From contig NZ_BNED01000005.1 in assembly GCF_016755875.1 (NCBI RefSeq), positions 3,982,001 through 4,046,000 of the forward strand: a DNA stretch of 64,000 bases. The letters are read 5' to 3'. Positions 46,130 to 54,470 of this stretch are shown here, piece by piece. Position 1 is the stretch's first letter, and each line of letters starts with the position of its first letter. The translations under genes were made by a program, and so were the position numbers. Below the pieces are notes generated by a model. That model was not told the origin of the DNA and searched no databases. It saw only the letters and a program-made list of their open reading frames with translations. This DNA comes from Streptomyces spororaveus (GTDB lineage Bacteria; Actinomycetota; Actinomycetes; Streptomycetales; Streptomycetaceae).

Positions 46130-47101
46130 GTGCTGCACACCGCATCGGAAGAAGACCCTGTCGTTGTCCGGGGCCTGCGCAAGCAGTACGGCGATTCGCA
46201 CGTCGTACGGGGCGTGGACCTGACCATCCACAAGGGAGAGGTGTTCGCCCTGCTCGGGCCGAACGGCGCGGGCAAGACGACGACCGTCGAGATCCTTGAG
46301 GGGGTCCGGCAGCGGACCGGCGGCGACGTGCGGGTACTCGGATGCGATCCGGCCGACGACAGGCGCGACTGGCGGGCACGCATCGGTGTCGTGCCCCAGT
46401 CCACGGGCGCCTACACCGATCTCACCGTGCGCGAGGTCGTGGAGCACTTCGCGGCGCTGTATCCGGCGCCGTTGCCCGTGGGCCAGGTCATCGACATGGT
46501 CGGGCTGGGCAAGCACGGCAAGAAGCAGACGACGGCTCTGTCCGGCGGCCAGCAGCGGCGGCTGGACGTGGCGGTCGGGGTGGTCGGTGACCCCGAACTC
46601 ATCTTCCTCGACGAACCCACCACCGGGTTGGACCCGGTGGCTCGTCGAGAAGCCTGGGATCTGGTGCAGTACTTCGCCGACCGCGGGCGCACGACCGTCC
46701 TCACCACGCACTACCTGGATGAGGCCGAGGCGCTCGCCCAGCGCGCAGCCGTCATCGTCGACGGGAAGGTCGCCGAGGTCAGCCGGGTGTCCGAACTCGG
46801 CGGGCGTGCCGACACGTCGACCACGGTGTCGTTCCGCATGCCGCCGGAACTGGCGGGACGGACCCTGCCGGCCCTGCCCGCCGGCGTCACCGTCGAACGG
46901 GACGGAACCAACGGCGACGCCCCCGGCATCGTCAGCATCCTGACCAGGACGCCCACCGCCGTCCTCCTGGTCCTGCTGGCCTGGGCCGACGAGGCCAGGG
47001 TGCGGGAGCTGCCCGAGCTGCGCGTGCACCGGCCGACGCTCGAGGAGATCTACCTCGACCTGATCAGCAGGAACCGCGAAGCAAAGGCAGGAACCCCGTG
47101 A
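46130..47101 (+). CDS. ABC exporter ATP-binding protein in the RiPP cluster
   Basis: This 323-residue DrrA-like ATPase has Walker [10 protein letters not shown], signature LSGGQQRRLD, Walker [14 protein letters not shown] and C-terminal RRPTLEEIYLDLI-type ending (HRPTLEEIYLDLISR). GTG 46130 has AAGGAGAG upstream. It is 27 bp after precursor B and translationally coupled to the permease. It may provide export or self-immunity in addition to the NHLM transporters. Confidence 0.9.
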   Translation: MLHTASEEDPVVVRGLRKQYGDSHVVRGVDLTIHKGEVFALLGPNGAGKTTTVEILEGVRQRTGGDVRVLGCDPADDRRDWRARIGVVPQSTGAYTDLTVREVVEHFAALYPAPLPVGQVIDMVGLGKHGKKQTTALSGGQQRRLDVAVGVVGDPELIFLDEPTTGLDPVARREAWDLVQYFADRGRTTVLTTHYLDEAEALAQRAAVIVDGKVAEVSRVSELGGRADTSTTVSFRMPPELAGRTLPALPAGVTVERDGTNGDAPGIVSILTRTPTAVLLVLLAWADEARVRELPELRVHRPTLEEIYLDLISRNREAKAGTP

Positions 47102-47988
47102 CCGTGTCAGACGCCCCTTCCGTCCCCGTCCGCACGACCGCGGGCACCGCCGCGACCGCCGAAGCCGGCGGACGCCGCGCACCCCGCCGCACACCCGGTA
47201 TCTGGCGCGCCTCCGTCGCGCGCTCCTCGGTGGAGCTCAAAGGCTTCTTCCGCAACAAGCAGTCACTGATCTTCACCCTGATGTTCCCGGTGCTGATGCT
47301 TCTGGTCTTCGGATCGATCTTCTCGGGCAAGGTGGCGGGCACCGACACGGACCTCAAGCAGGTCTTCATGGCCGGGATCATCGCGTCCGGCGTGATGAGC
47401 ACCGCCTTCTCCGGTCTCGCGATCAACATAGCCATCGAGCGCGACACCGGCACGGTCCGCCGTCTCGCCATGACGCCGATGCCCAAATCCGCGTACTTCA
47501 TCGGCAAGTTGGTGCGCGTGGTGGTCACCACCGTGCTGGAGACCGCACTGCTGATGGCGATCGCCGTGACGGCCTTCGGCCTGCCGCTGCCCTCCACCGT
47601 GCAGCGCTGGACGACGCTCGGGTGGGACCTGGCCCTGGGTACGGTCGCCTGCGCCCTGCTCGCCGTGGCCTACAGCGCGATCATCCCCAACAGCCGTTCG
47701 GCCGCCGCCATCGTGACGCCGGTCTTCATGGTGACGCAGTTCATCTCGGGTGTGTTCTTCCCCTTCAACCAACTGCCCTCCTGGATGCAGACCCTGGCGT
47801 CGTTCTTCCCCCTCAAGTGGATCGCCCAGGGGTTCCGGTCGGTGTTCCTTCCGGACTCCTTCACCGTGGTGGAGCCTGCCGGCAGCTGGGAGCTCGGCAG
47901 GATCGCGCTGGTCCTGGCGCTCTGGTCGCTGGGCGGACTCGTGCTCACCGCGATGTCGTTCCGCTGGCGCGGCCCGCGCGTCAACTGA
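47098..47988 (+). CDS. ABC-2 exporter permease in the RiPP cluster
   Basis: This 296-residue membrane protein has six hydrophobic segments and the ABC-2 motif region (MVTQFISGVFFPFNQLPSWMQTLASFFPLKW). GTG 47098 overlaps the ATPase stop by four bases. The N-terminal 40 residues are hydrophilic. With the ATPase it forms a drug-exporter-type transporter, a common immunity module. Confidence 0.88.
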   Translation: MTVSDAPSVPVRTTAGTAATAEAGGRRAPRRTPGIWRASVARSSVELKGFFRNKQSLIFTLMFPVLMLLVFGSIFSGKVAGTDTDLKQVFMAGIIASGVMSTAFSGLAINIAIERDTGTVRRLAMTPMPKSAYFIGKLVRVVVTTVLETALLMAIAVTAFGLPLPSTVQRWTTLGWDLALGTVACALLAVAYSAIIPNSRSAAAIVTPVFMVTQFISGVFFPFNQLPSWMQTLASFFPLKWIAQGFRSVFLPDSFTVVEPAGSWELGRIALVLALWSLGGLVLTAMSFRWRGPRVN

Positions 47989-48005
47989 CCCAGACAGGAA
48001 ACGCC

Positions 48006-49241
48006 GTGTCCACAGCCACCCTTCGCCTCCCGGGCCACCTCGCTCATCCGTTCTCGCCGACCGGACGGGTGAACCCCTACCCGGCGTACCGGTGGCTGCA
48101 GACGTACGCCCCGGTGTACCACGACCCCGCCACCCGGATGTGGCTGCTCACCGGTCACGCGGACTGCTCGGCGGCCCTCAGGAGCGACGCCTTCTCCGCG
48201 GCCCAGGGGCAGCAGGGCCGTGCCCGGGACGATGCCCTCCCCCCGTCCATGCTCACCACCGATGCGCCCGACCATCACCGACTGCGCGCCCCCGGCGGCC
48301 TCCTGCTCGGCCCCGAGGCGATCCGGTCGGTGGCGGACGGGATCGGCCACGAGGTCGACGCCCTGCTGGACCGCTCGGGTGGCCGGGCAGGAGAGCTGGA
48401 CGCCGCGACCGGCATCGGACAGCCCCTGGCCACCGCCGTCTACGCGCGGCTCTTCGGGCTGGAGGACGCCGAGCGCCCGCGCTTCGAGGAGCTGGCCCGC
48501 GCAGTCTCCGTCAACCTCGACCCGATGGCGGGACCGGCGGCGGCCGCCGCGGGCCGGGCCGCCATGGGTGAGCTGAACCGCTTCCTGGACGCGGTGGCGA
48601 AGCGCCACGCCGTGACCGGATTCGACTGCCCGCTGTCCCGGCTGGCCGCCGACGACCGGCTGACCAGGCCCGAGATGCTGGGCATCCTGGGCCTCGCCGT
48701 CGTCGGCGGCTGGCAGCCGCTGGCCGAGACCGTGGGCAACGCCCTGTACTGGCTGCTGCCCCGCCCCGCAGCGGTGGAGTACCTGCGGCGGTCCGACGAG
48801 CAGTCGGCCCGCACCGCGGTGGACGAGCTCCTGCGCCTGGAGGCCCCGATCCCGTTCACCGCGCGCGTCACCACGCGGGAGGTGGAACTGCCCGGCGGCC
48901 GGGTGCCCGCCGACGCTCGGGTGCTGGCCGTGCTGGCCGCCGCGAACCGGGATCCGGCGGTCTTCGAGCGCCCCGACGAGCTGCTCCTGGACCGGTCCCC
49001 CAATCCCCACCTGGCCTTCGGCGGCGGGCCGCACTTCTGCCTGGCGGCCCTGCTGGTCCGGCAGACCGGGGCACTTCTGCTGCCCCGGCTGCTCCGCCGC
49101 TTCCCGGCCGTCGCGGCGTACCAGGAGCGCGCCCGCTGGGACGACTGCGTGCTGCCGCGCCGCCTCGCGGAGTATCCGCTGGAACTGGGCCCGCGCCACT
49201 CGGACGCCCGCGGCCGGAACACGAACGACATGGAGGCCTGA
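48006..49241 (+). CDS. Divergent cytochrome P450-like protein
   Basis: This 411-residue P450-fold protein has ExxR (DELLRLEAP) and the heme ligand Cys in FGGGPHFCLAALL. The usual second Gly after Cys is replaced by Ala. The I-helix sequence AVVGGWQPLAETVGN lacks the acid-alcohol pair (D/E-T) needed for O2 activation in most P450s. It may use peroxide or catalyse an unusual reaction, or be a non-oxygenating homolog. GTG 48006 with AGGAAA upstream. It is coupled to the next gene. Confidence 0.85.
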   Translation: MSTATLRLPGHLAHPFSPTGRVNPYPAYRWLQTYAPVYHDPATRMWLLTGHADCSAALRSDAFSAAQGQQGRARDDALPPSMLTTDAPDHHRLRAPGGLLLGPEAIRSVADGIGHEVDALLDRSGGRAGELDAATGIGQPLATAVYARLFGLEDAERPRFEELARAVSVNLDPMAGPAAAAAGRAAMGELNRFLDAVAKRHAVTGFDCPLSRLAADDRLTRPEMLGILGLAVVGGWQPLAETVGNALYWLLPRPAAVEYLRRSDEQSARTAVDELLRLEAPIPFTARVTTREVELPGGRVPADARVLAVLAAANRDPAVFERPDELLLDRSPNPHLAFGGGPHFCLAALLVRQTGALLLPRLLRRFPAVAAYQERARWDDCVLPRRLAEYPLELGPRHSDARGRNTNDMEA

Positions 49242-50470
49242 TGCGAACCGACGTCCTCGTCGTGGGCGCGGGAATCAGCGGATTGACCTGCGCGAGCCGC
49301 CTCACGGAGGCAGGCCTTCGCGTCATCGTCCAGGAGAGCCGCGAACGGGTGGGCGGACGCATCCGCACGTTCCGCCCGGCCGACGGCGGGCCCGCTCTCG
49401 AACTCGGCGCACAAGTGGTCCACGGCGTCCGCAACCCGGTCCACACCCTCATGGGGAGCGACCGTATGGAGACCGTGCCGCGCGACGTCGCGGCCCGGGT
49501 GGTCGAGGACGGCGCACTGGCGGAGATGGCGGTGCTCGCGCGCGGCCGCCGCGGCCCGTGGGCGCTGGAGGCCGAGCTGAACGCGGCGCAGGGCGATGCG
49601 GACGTGTCGGTCGGCGACTGGCTGCGTTCCAGGGGCGCCGACGGTGCCGAAGGGCGCGCGGTACGGGAGTGGTACCGGCAGAACTGGGCCGCGGAGCCGG
49701 ACGCGTTGAGCGCCCGGGCGGTGGCCCGCGCGCACCGCGGAGATGACGTCGGTGGTGGCGAGTTCGCGGTGAGCGGCGGTTTCGACCGGCTCCCCGCACA
49801 GCTCGCGCGGAGTCTCGACGTACGCCTCGGCTGCCCGGTGGACGAACTCGACTGGTCCAAAGGACGGGTACGGGCCCGCACCGCGCAGGGAGAACTGCAC
49901 GTCGGCGCGGCGGTCGTCACCGTCCCCCCGCAGGTGGTCGTGAACGGCCGGCTGCGGATCGGCGGGCTGCCCGCGGCCAAGTGGCAGGCGGCGAAGGACC
50001 TGTCGGCCGGAGACGGCTACTGCGCGGTCGTCACGCTCTCCGCCCCCGCGCCGGAGTCCGCGGTGGTGTTCGACGTGGACGGGCTCGGCGGATTCGCCCG
50101 CAGCCGGGCCGGACGGCCGGAAGTGCTGATCGTGGCCAAGGCCGGAGCTGCCGCCGCCGTACGGTCCGCCGTGCGCGGCGGCGGTGGCCCGGCGGCGCTC
50201 CTGGCCCGGTCCATGCCCTGGACCCGGTCGGCCCGGGTGGTGGCCGCCGAGGAAGCCGACTGGGGGAACGACCCCTGGTCGGGCGGGGCTTTCACGGCTC
50301 CCGGGACCGGCGCGCGGGACGCATCGGACCTGTGGGCCGAGCCGGTCGAGGACACGCTGTTCTTCGCGGGGGAGGCGACCGTCTGCGGCCGTCGGCTTCC
50401 CTGGGTACAAGGCGCGATCGCAAGTGGCGAGCGCGCGGCCGCGCAGATCCTGTCGGGGGTGGCACGATGA
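49241..50470 (+). CDS. FAD-dependent amine-oxidase-like oxidoreductase
   Basis: This 409-residue flavoprotein has the Rossmann GxGxxG at VVGAGISGLTCASRL (residues 7-21), the second FAD motif RVGGRIRTFR, and the C-terminal FAD-binding FFAGEAT...GAIASGERAA. It resembles flavin monoamine oxidases and phytoene-desaturase-like enzymes. ATG 49241 overlaps the P450 stop by one base (TGATG). It may oxidise an amine, such as the peptide N-terminus, or desaturate a residue. Confidence 0.88.
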   Translation: MRTDVLVVGAGISGLTCASRLTEAGLRVIVQESRERVGGRIRTFRPADGGPALELGAQVVHGVRNPVHTLMGSDRMETVPRDVAARVVEDGALAEMAVLARGRRGPWALEAELNAAQGDADVSVGDWLRSRGADGAEGRAVREWYRQNWAAEPDALSARAVARAHRGDDVGGGEFAVSGGFDRLPAQLARSLDVRLGCPVDELDWSKGRVRARTAQGELHVGAAVVTVPPQVVVNGRLRIGGLPAAKWQAAKDLSAGDGYCAVVTLSAPAPESAVVFDVDGLGGFARSRAGRPEVLIVAKAGAAAAVRSAVRGGGGPAALLARSMPWTRSARVVAAEEADWGNDPWSGGAFTAPGTGARDASDLWAEPVEDTLFFAGEATVCGRRLPWVQGAIASGERAAAQILSGVAR

Positions 50471-51459
50471 CCGTACGATCCGAGGCCGGGCGGCCGGGCG
50501 CGGTGCGCTCCGAAGGGGCGTACGCCCAGACGGTGCACTCCGGCTGGCACCTGCTGGCCTTCCTGTCCGAACTCACCGCCGAGGTGACGCCGCTGGCGAT
50601 CGGCCGGCGCCGCCTGGTGGCGGTCCGCGACGGCGACGACGTCCGGCTCTTCGACGCGAACTGCCCGCACCGGGGCGCGCACCTGGGATACGGCGGCACG
50701 CTGGACGGGAACTGCCTGGTCTGCCCCTTCCACGGCAAGCGCATCGCGCTCGGCGACGGGGGCAAACGCTGGTCGGTCGCCGAACACCAGGTGGTCCGGG
50801 CCGGTGAGGCGGTCTTCGCGAGGCTCGGCGACACCGCGCGGGACGACCGCGGGTTCGAGAAGGTGATCAAGGAGATCGCCGTCAGCCATCCGCTGGTCGA
50901 GGCGGTCGTCCTTCCGGTCGCCGCGCCGTCCGGTCTCATCATCGAGAACGCCTTCGACACAGACCACTTCACCGCCCTGCACAAGGTCGAGGCCGTCGAA
51001 GGCATGGACATCGTGCCGACCGAGAACGGTGAACTGGCCATCGAGGGCACGTTCCCGATGCGCAACTCCCCGTGGAAGAGCGATCTCGCCCGGGCGGAGG
51101 CCAAATGGCGGGCGAGGCGCAACGGCGAGACGCGGCTGGAGTACGTACCGCGCTTCTACGCACGGGCCTTCAGCCCCGGCCTGGTGGTCACCGAGTTCGG
51201 GCCGCCCGGACAGGTGCACGTCCTGGTCACCGGAGCCACGCCCACCCCGGACGGATGTGTCGCGCGCGTGGCGGTCGGCGTCAGCCCCGGCCGGGAGAGC
51301 GACCTGCGGATGCTGATCGTCGGCAGCGAACGCGCGCTCGCCGAGGACCTCACGGTCTGGGAACACCTGGATCCGCACGCGCCCGTGCGCTACGACGCCA
51401 GGGACGAGCCGGTGATCGCCTTCCGCGAGTTCTGCGAAGGCTTCGAGGAAGTGAACTGA
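50467..51459 (+). CDS. Rieske non-heme iron oxygenase
   Basis: This 330-residue protein has the Rieske cluster ligands CPHRGAH and CPFHGK (C-x-H ... C-x2-H) near residues 66-92. The mononuclear iron motif D-x2-H-x4-H appears in FDTDHFTALHK (near residue 162-172), and a C-terminal acidic ligand is probable. It belongs to the KshA/ring-hydroxylating oxygenase family. It needs a ferredoxin reductase from elsewhere. ATG 50467 overlaps the previous stop (ATGA). Likely role: hydroxylation or oxidative cyclisation in product tailoring. Confidence 0.9.
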   Translation: MTVRSEAGRPGAVRSEGAYAQTVHSGWHLLAFLSELTAEVTPLAIGRRRLVAVRDGDDVRLFDANCPHRGAHLGYGGTLDGNCLVCPFHGKRIALGDGGKRWSVAEHQVVRAGEAVFARLGDTARDDRGFEKVIKEIAVSHPLVEAVVLPVAAPSGLIIENAFDTDHFTALHKVEAVEGMDIVPTENGELAIEGTFPMRNSPWKSDLARAEAKWRARRNGETRLEYVPRFYARAFSPGLVVTEFGPPGQVHVLVTGATPTPDGCVARVAVGVSPGRESDLRMLIVGSERALAEDLTVWEHLDPHAPVRYDARDEPVIAFREFCEGFEEVN

Positions 51460-51461
51460 TC

Positions 51462-52241
51462 ATGAACCAGCTGTCCGTCCGCTCGTCCGGCAGCGGCCCC
51501 GCCGTGCTGTGGATCCACGGCTACACCATGGACTCCAGCACCTGGGAGCCCCTCTGGGAGCTCCTGCCCGGCTGGCGTCACATCGGCGTCGACCTGCCCG
51601 GACACGGCGGCTCCGACCCCATTCCCGCCGGGCTGACACTGCCCGCCCTGGCGCGGCAGATCGCCGGAATCGTCCGGGCCGAGCAGGCCCACCGGATCGT
51701 CTCGCTCTCGTACGGCTCGTCCGTCGCGCTCCAGCTGGCCATCGACGAACCCGAGCTGGTGCACGCCCTGGTGGCCGCCGCGCCCACCCTGGCGGGCGCG
51801 GCCCCGGACGCCGATGCCCGGCGGCGGTATCAGCAGCTGATGATGCTCAAGCCGCTCGCCGGCCCCGGGGAGCAGATGGCCGATCTGTGGATGGCCTCGC
51901 CCCCCGACATCTTCCGCGGCGCCGAAGGGCATCCGGAGCTCCGGGCCGCGCTGCGCTCGGTGATCGTCAGGCACTCCTGGGCGGAACTGGACAGCGGCGC
52001 CATGATGACGCTGTCGGCGCACCGTCACACCACGGCGGACCTGGCCCGGATCCAGGCCCGCACCCTGGTGTTCATCGGCGACGAGGACATGCCCGCCTTC
52101 GTCCGCAACGCCGAACTGCTGCGCGACAACGTCGCCGACTGCGAGGTCGTGACGCTGCCCCGGTCCGGTCATCTGCCGCTGCTGGAGCGGCCCGAGGCCG
52201 TCGCGGCCGACCTCGCGGCACACCTGCTCGGCGCCGGTTGA
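51462..52241 (+). CDS. Alpha/beta hydrolase
   Basis: This 259-residue hydrolase has oxyanion segment WIHGYTMDSSTW, nucleophile Ser in SLSYGSS (G-x-S replaced by S-L-S-Y-G), acid in FIGDEDMP and His in RSGHLPLLERPE. It may hydrolyse an ester/thioester or act as a cyclase. It is last in the + strand run of the cluster, two bases after the Rieske stop, and is followed by a very strong hairpin. Confidence 0.87.
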   Translation: MNQLSVRSSGSGPAVLWIHGYTMDSSTWEPLWELLPGWRHIGVDLPGHGGSDPIPAGLTLPALARQIAGIVRAEQAHRIVSLSYGSSVALQLAIDEPELVHALVAAAPTLAGAAPDADARRRYQQLMMLKPLAGPGEQMADLWMASPPDIFRGAEGHPELRAALRSVIVRHSWAELDSGAMMTLSAHRHTTADLARIQARTLVFIGDEDMPAFVRNAELLRDNVADCEVVTLPRSGHLPLLERPEAVAADLAAHLLGAG

Positions 52242-52267
52242 GCCACTGACCCGGCTTCCTTCCTCCT

Positions 52268-52316
52268 CCCATGCCGATGGCCCGCGGACCACCCGTCCGC
52301 GGGCCATCGGCATGGG
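52268..52316. terminator. Perfect 22-bp-stem bidirectional terminator
   Basis: Arms 52268-52289 and 52295-52316 are perfectly complementary with a five-base loop CACCC (left arm begins CCCATGCCGATGGCC). It separates the convergent hydrolase and carbamoyltransferase operons. Confidence 0.9.
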
Positions 52317-52322
52317 CGCGTT

Positions 52323-54287
52323 TCAGCGGTCGGACGGGGCTCCGGGGCCGTGCGCCGTGCAGAACCGCCGCACCATCAGCGCGTGGCCCGGGCTGCCGGC
52401 GGCCTCGTACGCGCCGAGGGCGTTGACGCGCTCCACGGTGGAGGACCCCAGCTCGGCACGGAGGTCGGGCGAGCGGGAGAGCAGGAACATTCCCGCCTCC
52501 GTGTAGCCCTCGTCCAGCCACCCCTGCCACAGGGCGTCGCGGTCCTGCTCCTGGCCCGCGAAGTACGCGGTGCTCCGCTCCCGCGGTGCGGTGGGCGGTG
52601 CGGTCTCCGGCACGGGTGCGGTGCGCAGGGCGATCCGCCGGCCGCCGAGGTAGGCGACCCGCAGGCCCTTGCGGATACAGAAGACCAGCGCCTCGGCCGC
52701 GGTGTCGACGACCGGCTCGCCGCGGTCGTTGAGCGAGGTGTTGCACACGATCGGCACCCCGGTCCGGGCGTGGAACGCCGCGATGGCGCGGTGCAGAAGC
52801 GGGTTGGCCCCGGCGGTGAGGACCTGGTGGCGCGCCGATCCGTCCAGGTGCACGATCGCCGGTACGGCGTCACGCACCTCCGGCCGCACCTGCACGGTCT
52901 CCAGCATGTACGGGGACGGCCGGTCGCCTTCGAACCAGTCCGCGGCGGACTCGGCCAGCACGATCGGGGCGACCGGGCGCCACCACTGACGCTGCTTGTA
53001 CTCGTTGAGCAGGTCCTTGACCTTCGTCGACCGGGGGTCGCCGAGCAGGCTGCGGTGGCCGAGGGCGCGGGGGCCGATCTCGGCGGCGCCGTCGACCCAG
53101 GCGACCACGCTGTCGGTGAGGTCCTCGGCGAAGCGGTCGGGTGAGAAGTCGCCGACCTCCTCGACCCACGGGGCGAACTCCGCCAGCGCGGCGTCCACGT
53201 CGCACAGGTCGTTGCCGTAGTAGGCGGAATCGATCAGGATGTCGGCGGTGTCCAGGGCCCCGGTGCCGTACAGGGCGAGCAGCCCGAGCCCCAGTGCCTG
53301 GCCGGAGTCGTTGGCGCAGGGCGGGGTGAGCAGGCCCTTGAAGCCGAAACGGTCCATCAGCAGGGAGTTGGCGGGGCAGTTCAGCGCGAATCCGCCGCTC
53401 GTGGAGAGGTAGGCGTCCTCGGCGCGTACGCCGCCGGCCTCCAGCAGGCGTTCGACGTTGCGGACCGCGACCAGCTCGCAGCACCGCTGGACGACCTCCA
53501 TGACGGCGCTCTGCAGGTTCTCCTCGTCGGTGAACTCCCGGTCCGGCTCCCGGCCCGCCAGCTGCCGGCGTGCCTCGGACACGATCGTCGCGACCACCCG
53601 GTGCGCTTCCTGCCACGGCGCCCGCCGCCCGCCGAACAGCTCGACTCCGGCCATGACGGCTTCGGCGTCGACGTCGATCCGGGTCCGGCAGGCCGAGGCC
53701 AGGGCCATGAGGGTGCCCGGCTCCTTGCCGAAGATCGTCTCGGCCGCCGTGTAGAGGGGGCCGGGGGACTCCACCGGGACGAAGGCCAGGCGTCCCCGGA
53801 CGGAGACGCACCCGGCGTACCAGGCGCTCTTGGTCTCCCGGTCCTGGACGAAGTCGGGGCCGCCGTCCACGGCCATCGCGATGACCGTCTCCCGCTTGAA
53901 CAGCGCGCTGTCCATCAGCAGACCGCTGAAGAGATGACCGAGGCTGTGGAGGGGGAAGTCCTCGGCACCGGCCGGGACAGGGATCTCGGCGTGGCCGGGC
54001 AGGCTCGGGGTGCCCCAGGAAGCGCTGATGTCGGACAGGTCCAGCCCTTCGGTGGCGAGCAGTCCGTTCAGGAACGCCTCCGCCCGGGAGGGCGTGTAGA
54101 GCGGCTGGTGATGGTGCTTCTGGCCGCTGACGCGTTCGACTTCCCAGACGCGCACCAGCTCCACGGTCCGCCCGGTGCGCCGCCACAGTGCGACGTTCTG
54201 GTCGTGACGCGCGGACAGCACGGCGATGGGACCCGGCGGTGTCAGGTAGCCGGAAAGGAAGTGCTCCACGTCATGCCGATCAGCCAC
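52323..54287 (-). CDS. NodU/CmcH-family O-carbamoyltransferase
   Basis: This 654-residue enzyme has an N-terminal kinase-like Kae1-type domain with metal-binding HSLGH (114-118) and an ASKHA-type glycine-rich region TSGGFALNCPANS. The C-terminal carbamoyltransferase domain contains WWRPVAPIVLAE and CNTSLNDRGEPVV. Family members transfer a carbamoyl group from carbamoyl phosphate to a hydroxyl in antibiotics and Nod factors. GTG 54287 has GAGGAG seven bases upstream. In a TOMM cluster this implies carbamoylation of a hydroxyl formed by an oxygenase; this is inference. Confidence 0.9.
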   Translation of the reverse strand: MADRHDVEHFLSGYLTPPGPIAVLSARHDQNVALWRRTGRTVELVRVWEVERVSGQKHHHQPLYTPSRAEAFLNGLLATEGLDLSDISASWGTPSLPGHAEIPVPAGAEDFPLHSLGHLFSGLLMDSALFKRETVIAMAVDGGPDFVQDRETKSAWYAGCVSVRGRLAFVPVESPGPLYTAAETIFGKEPGTLMALASACRTRIDVDAEAVMAGVELFGGRRAPWQEAHRVVATIVSEARRQLAGREPDREFTDEENLQSAVMEVVQRCCELVAVRNVERLLEAGGVRAEDAYLSTSGGFALNCPANSLLMDRFGFKGLLTPPCANDSGQALGLGLLALYGTGALDTADILIDSAYYGNDLCDVDAALAEFAPWVEEVGDFSPDRFAEDLTDSVVAWVDGAAEIGPRALGHRSLLGDPRSTKVKDLLNEYKQRQWWRPVAPIVLAESAADWFEGDRPSPYMLETVQVRPEVRDAVPAIVHLDGSARHQVLTAGANPLLHRAIAAFHARTGVPIVCNTSLNDRGEPVVDTAAEALVFCIRKGLRVAYLGGRRIALRTAPVPETAPPTAPRERSTAYFAGQEQDRDALWQGWLDEGYTEAGMFLLSRSPDLRAELGSSTVERVNALGAYEAAGSPGHALMVRRFCTAHGPGAPSDR

Positions 54288-54320
54288 GGCACTGCTCCTC
54301 TGCTTGCTGTCCTGGTGTGT

Positions 54321-54458
54321 TCATCGGGGTGTCCGGGAAGCGCCGGGGCGTTCGCAGCGGCGCAGCCCGACCGTGTTCGCGGGGCCCGCCGGCATCCGCC
54401 GGGCCCACTCCCGTGCCTCTTCCTCGGTGGCCACGTCGATCAGCCGTGCGCGTTCCAT
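54321..54458 (-). CDS. 45-residue ORF between the NHLM transporter and carbamoyltransferase
   Basis: MERARLIDVATEEEAREWAR... is encoded from ATG 54458, with GGGAGG six bases upstream, to TGA at 54321. It lies 12 bp after the NHLM-type ABC gene and 33 bp before carbamoyltransferase. The middle (TEEEAREWARRMPAG) resembles the C-terminal part of YCII/DGPF domains. It might be a truncated remnant or a small functional protein. It is the only ORF in this 183-bp gap. Confidence 0.55.
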   Translation of the reverse strand: MERARLIDVATEEEAREWARRMPAGPANTVGLRRCERPGASRTPR

Positions 54459-54470
54459 GAAGGTCCTCCC

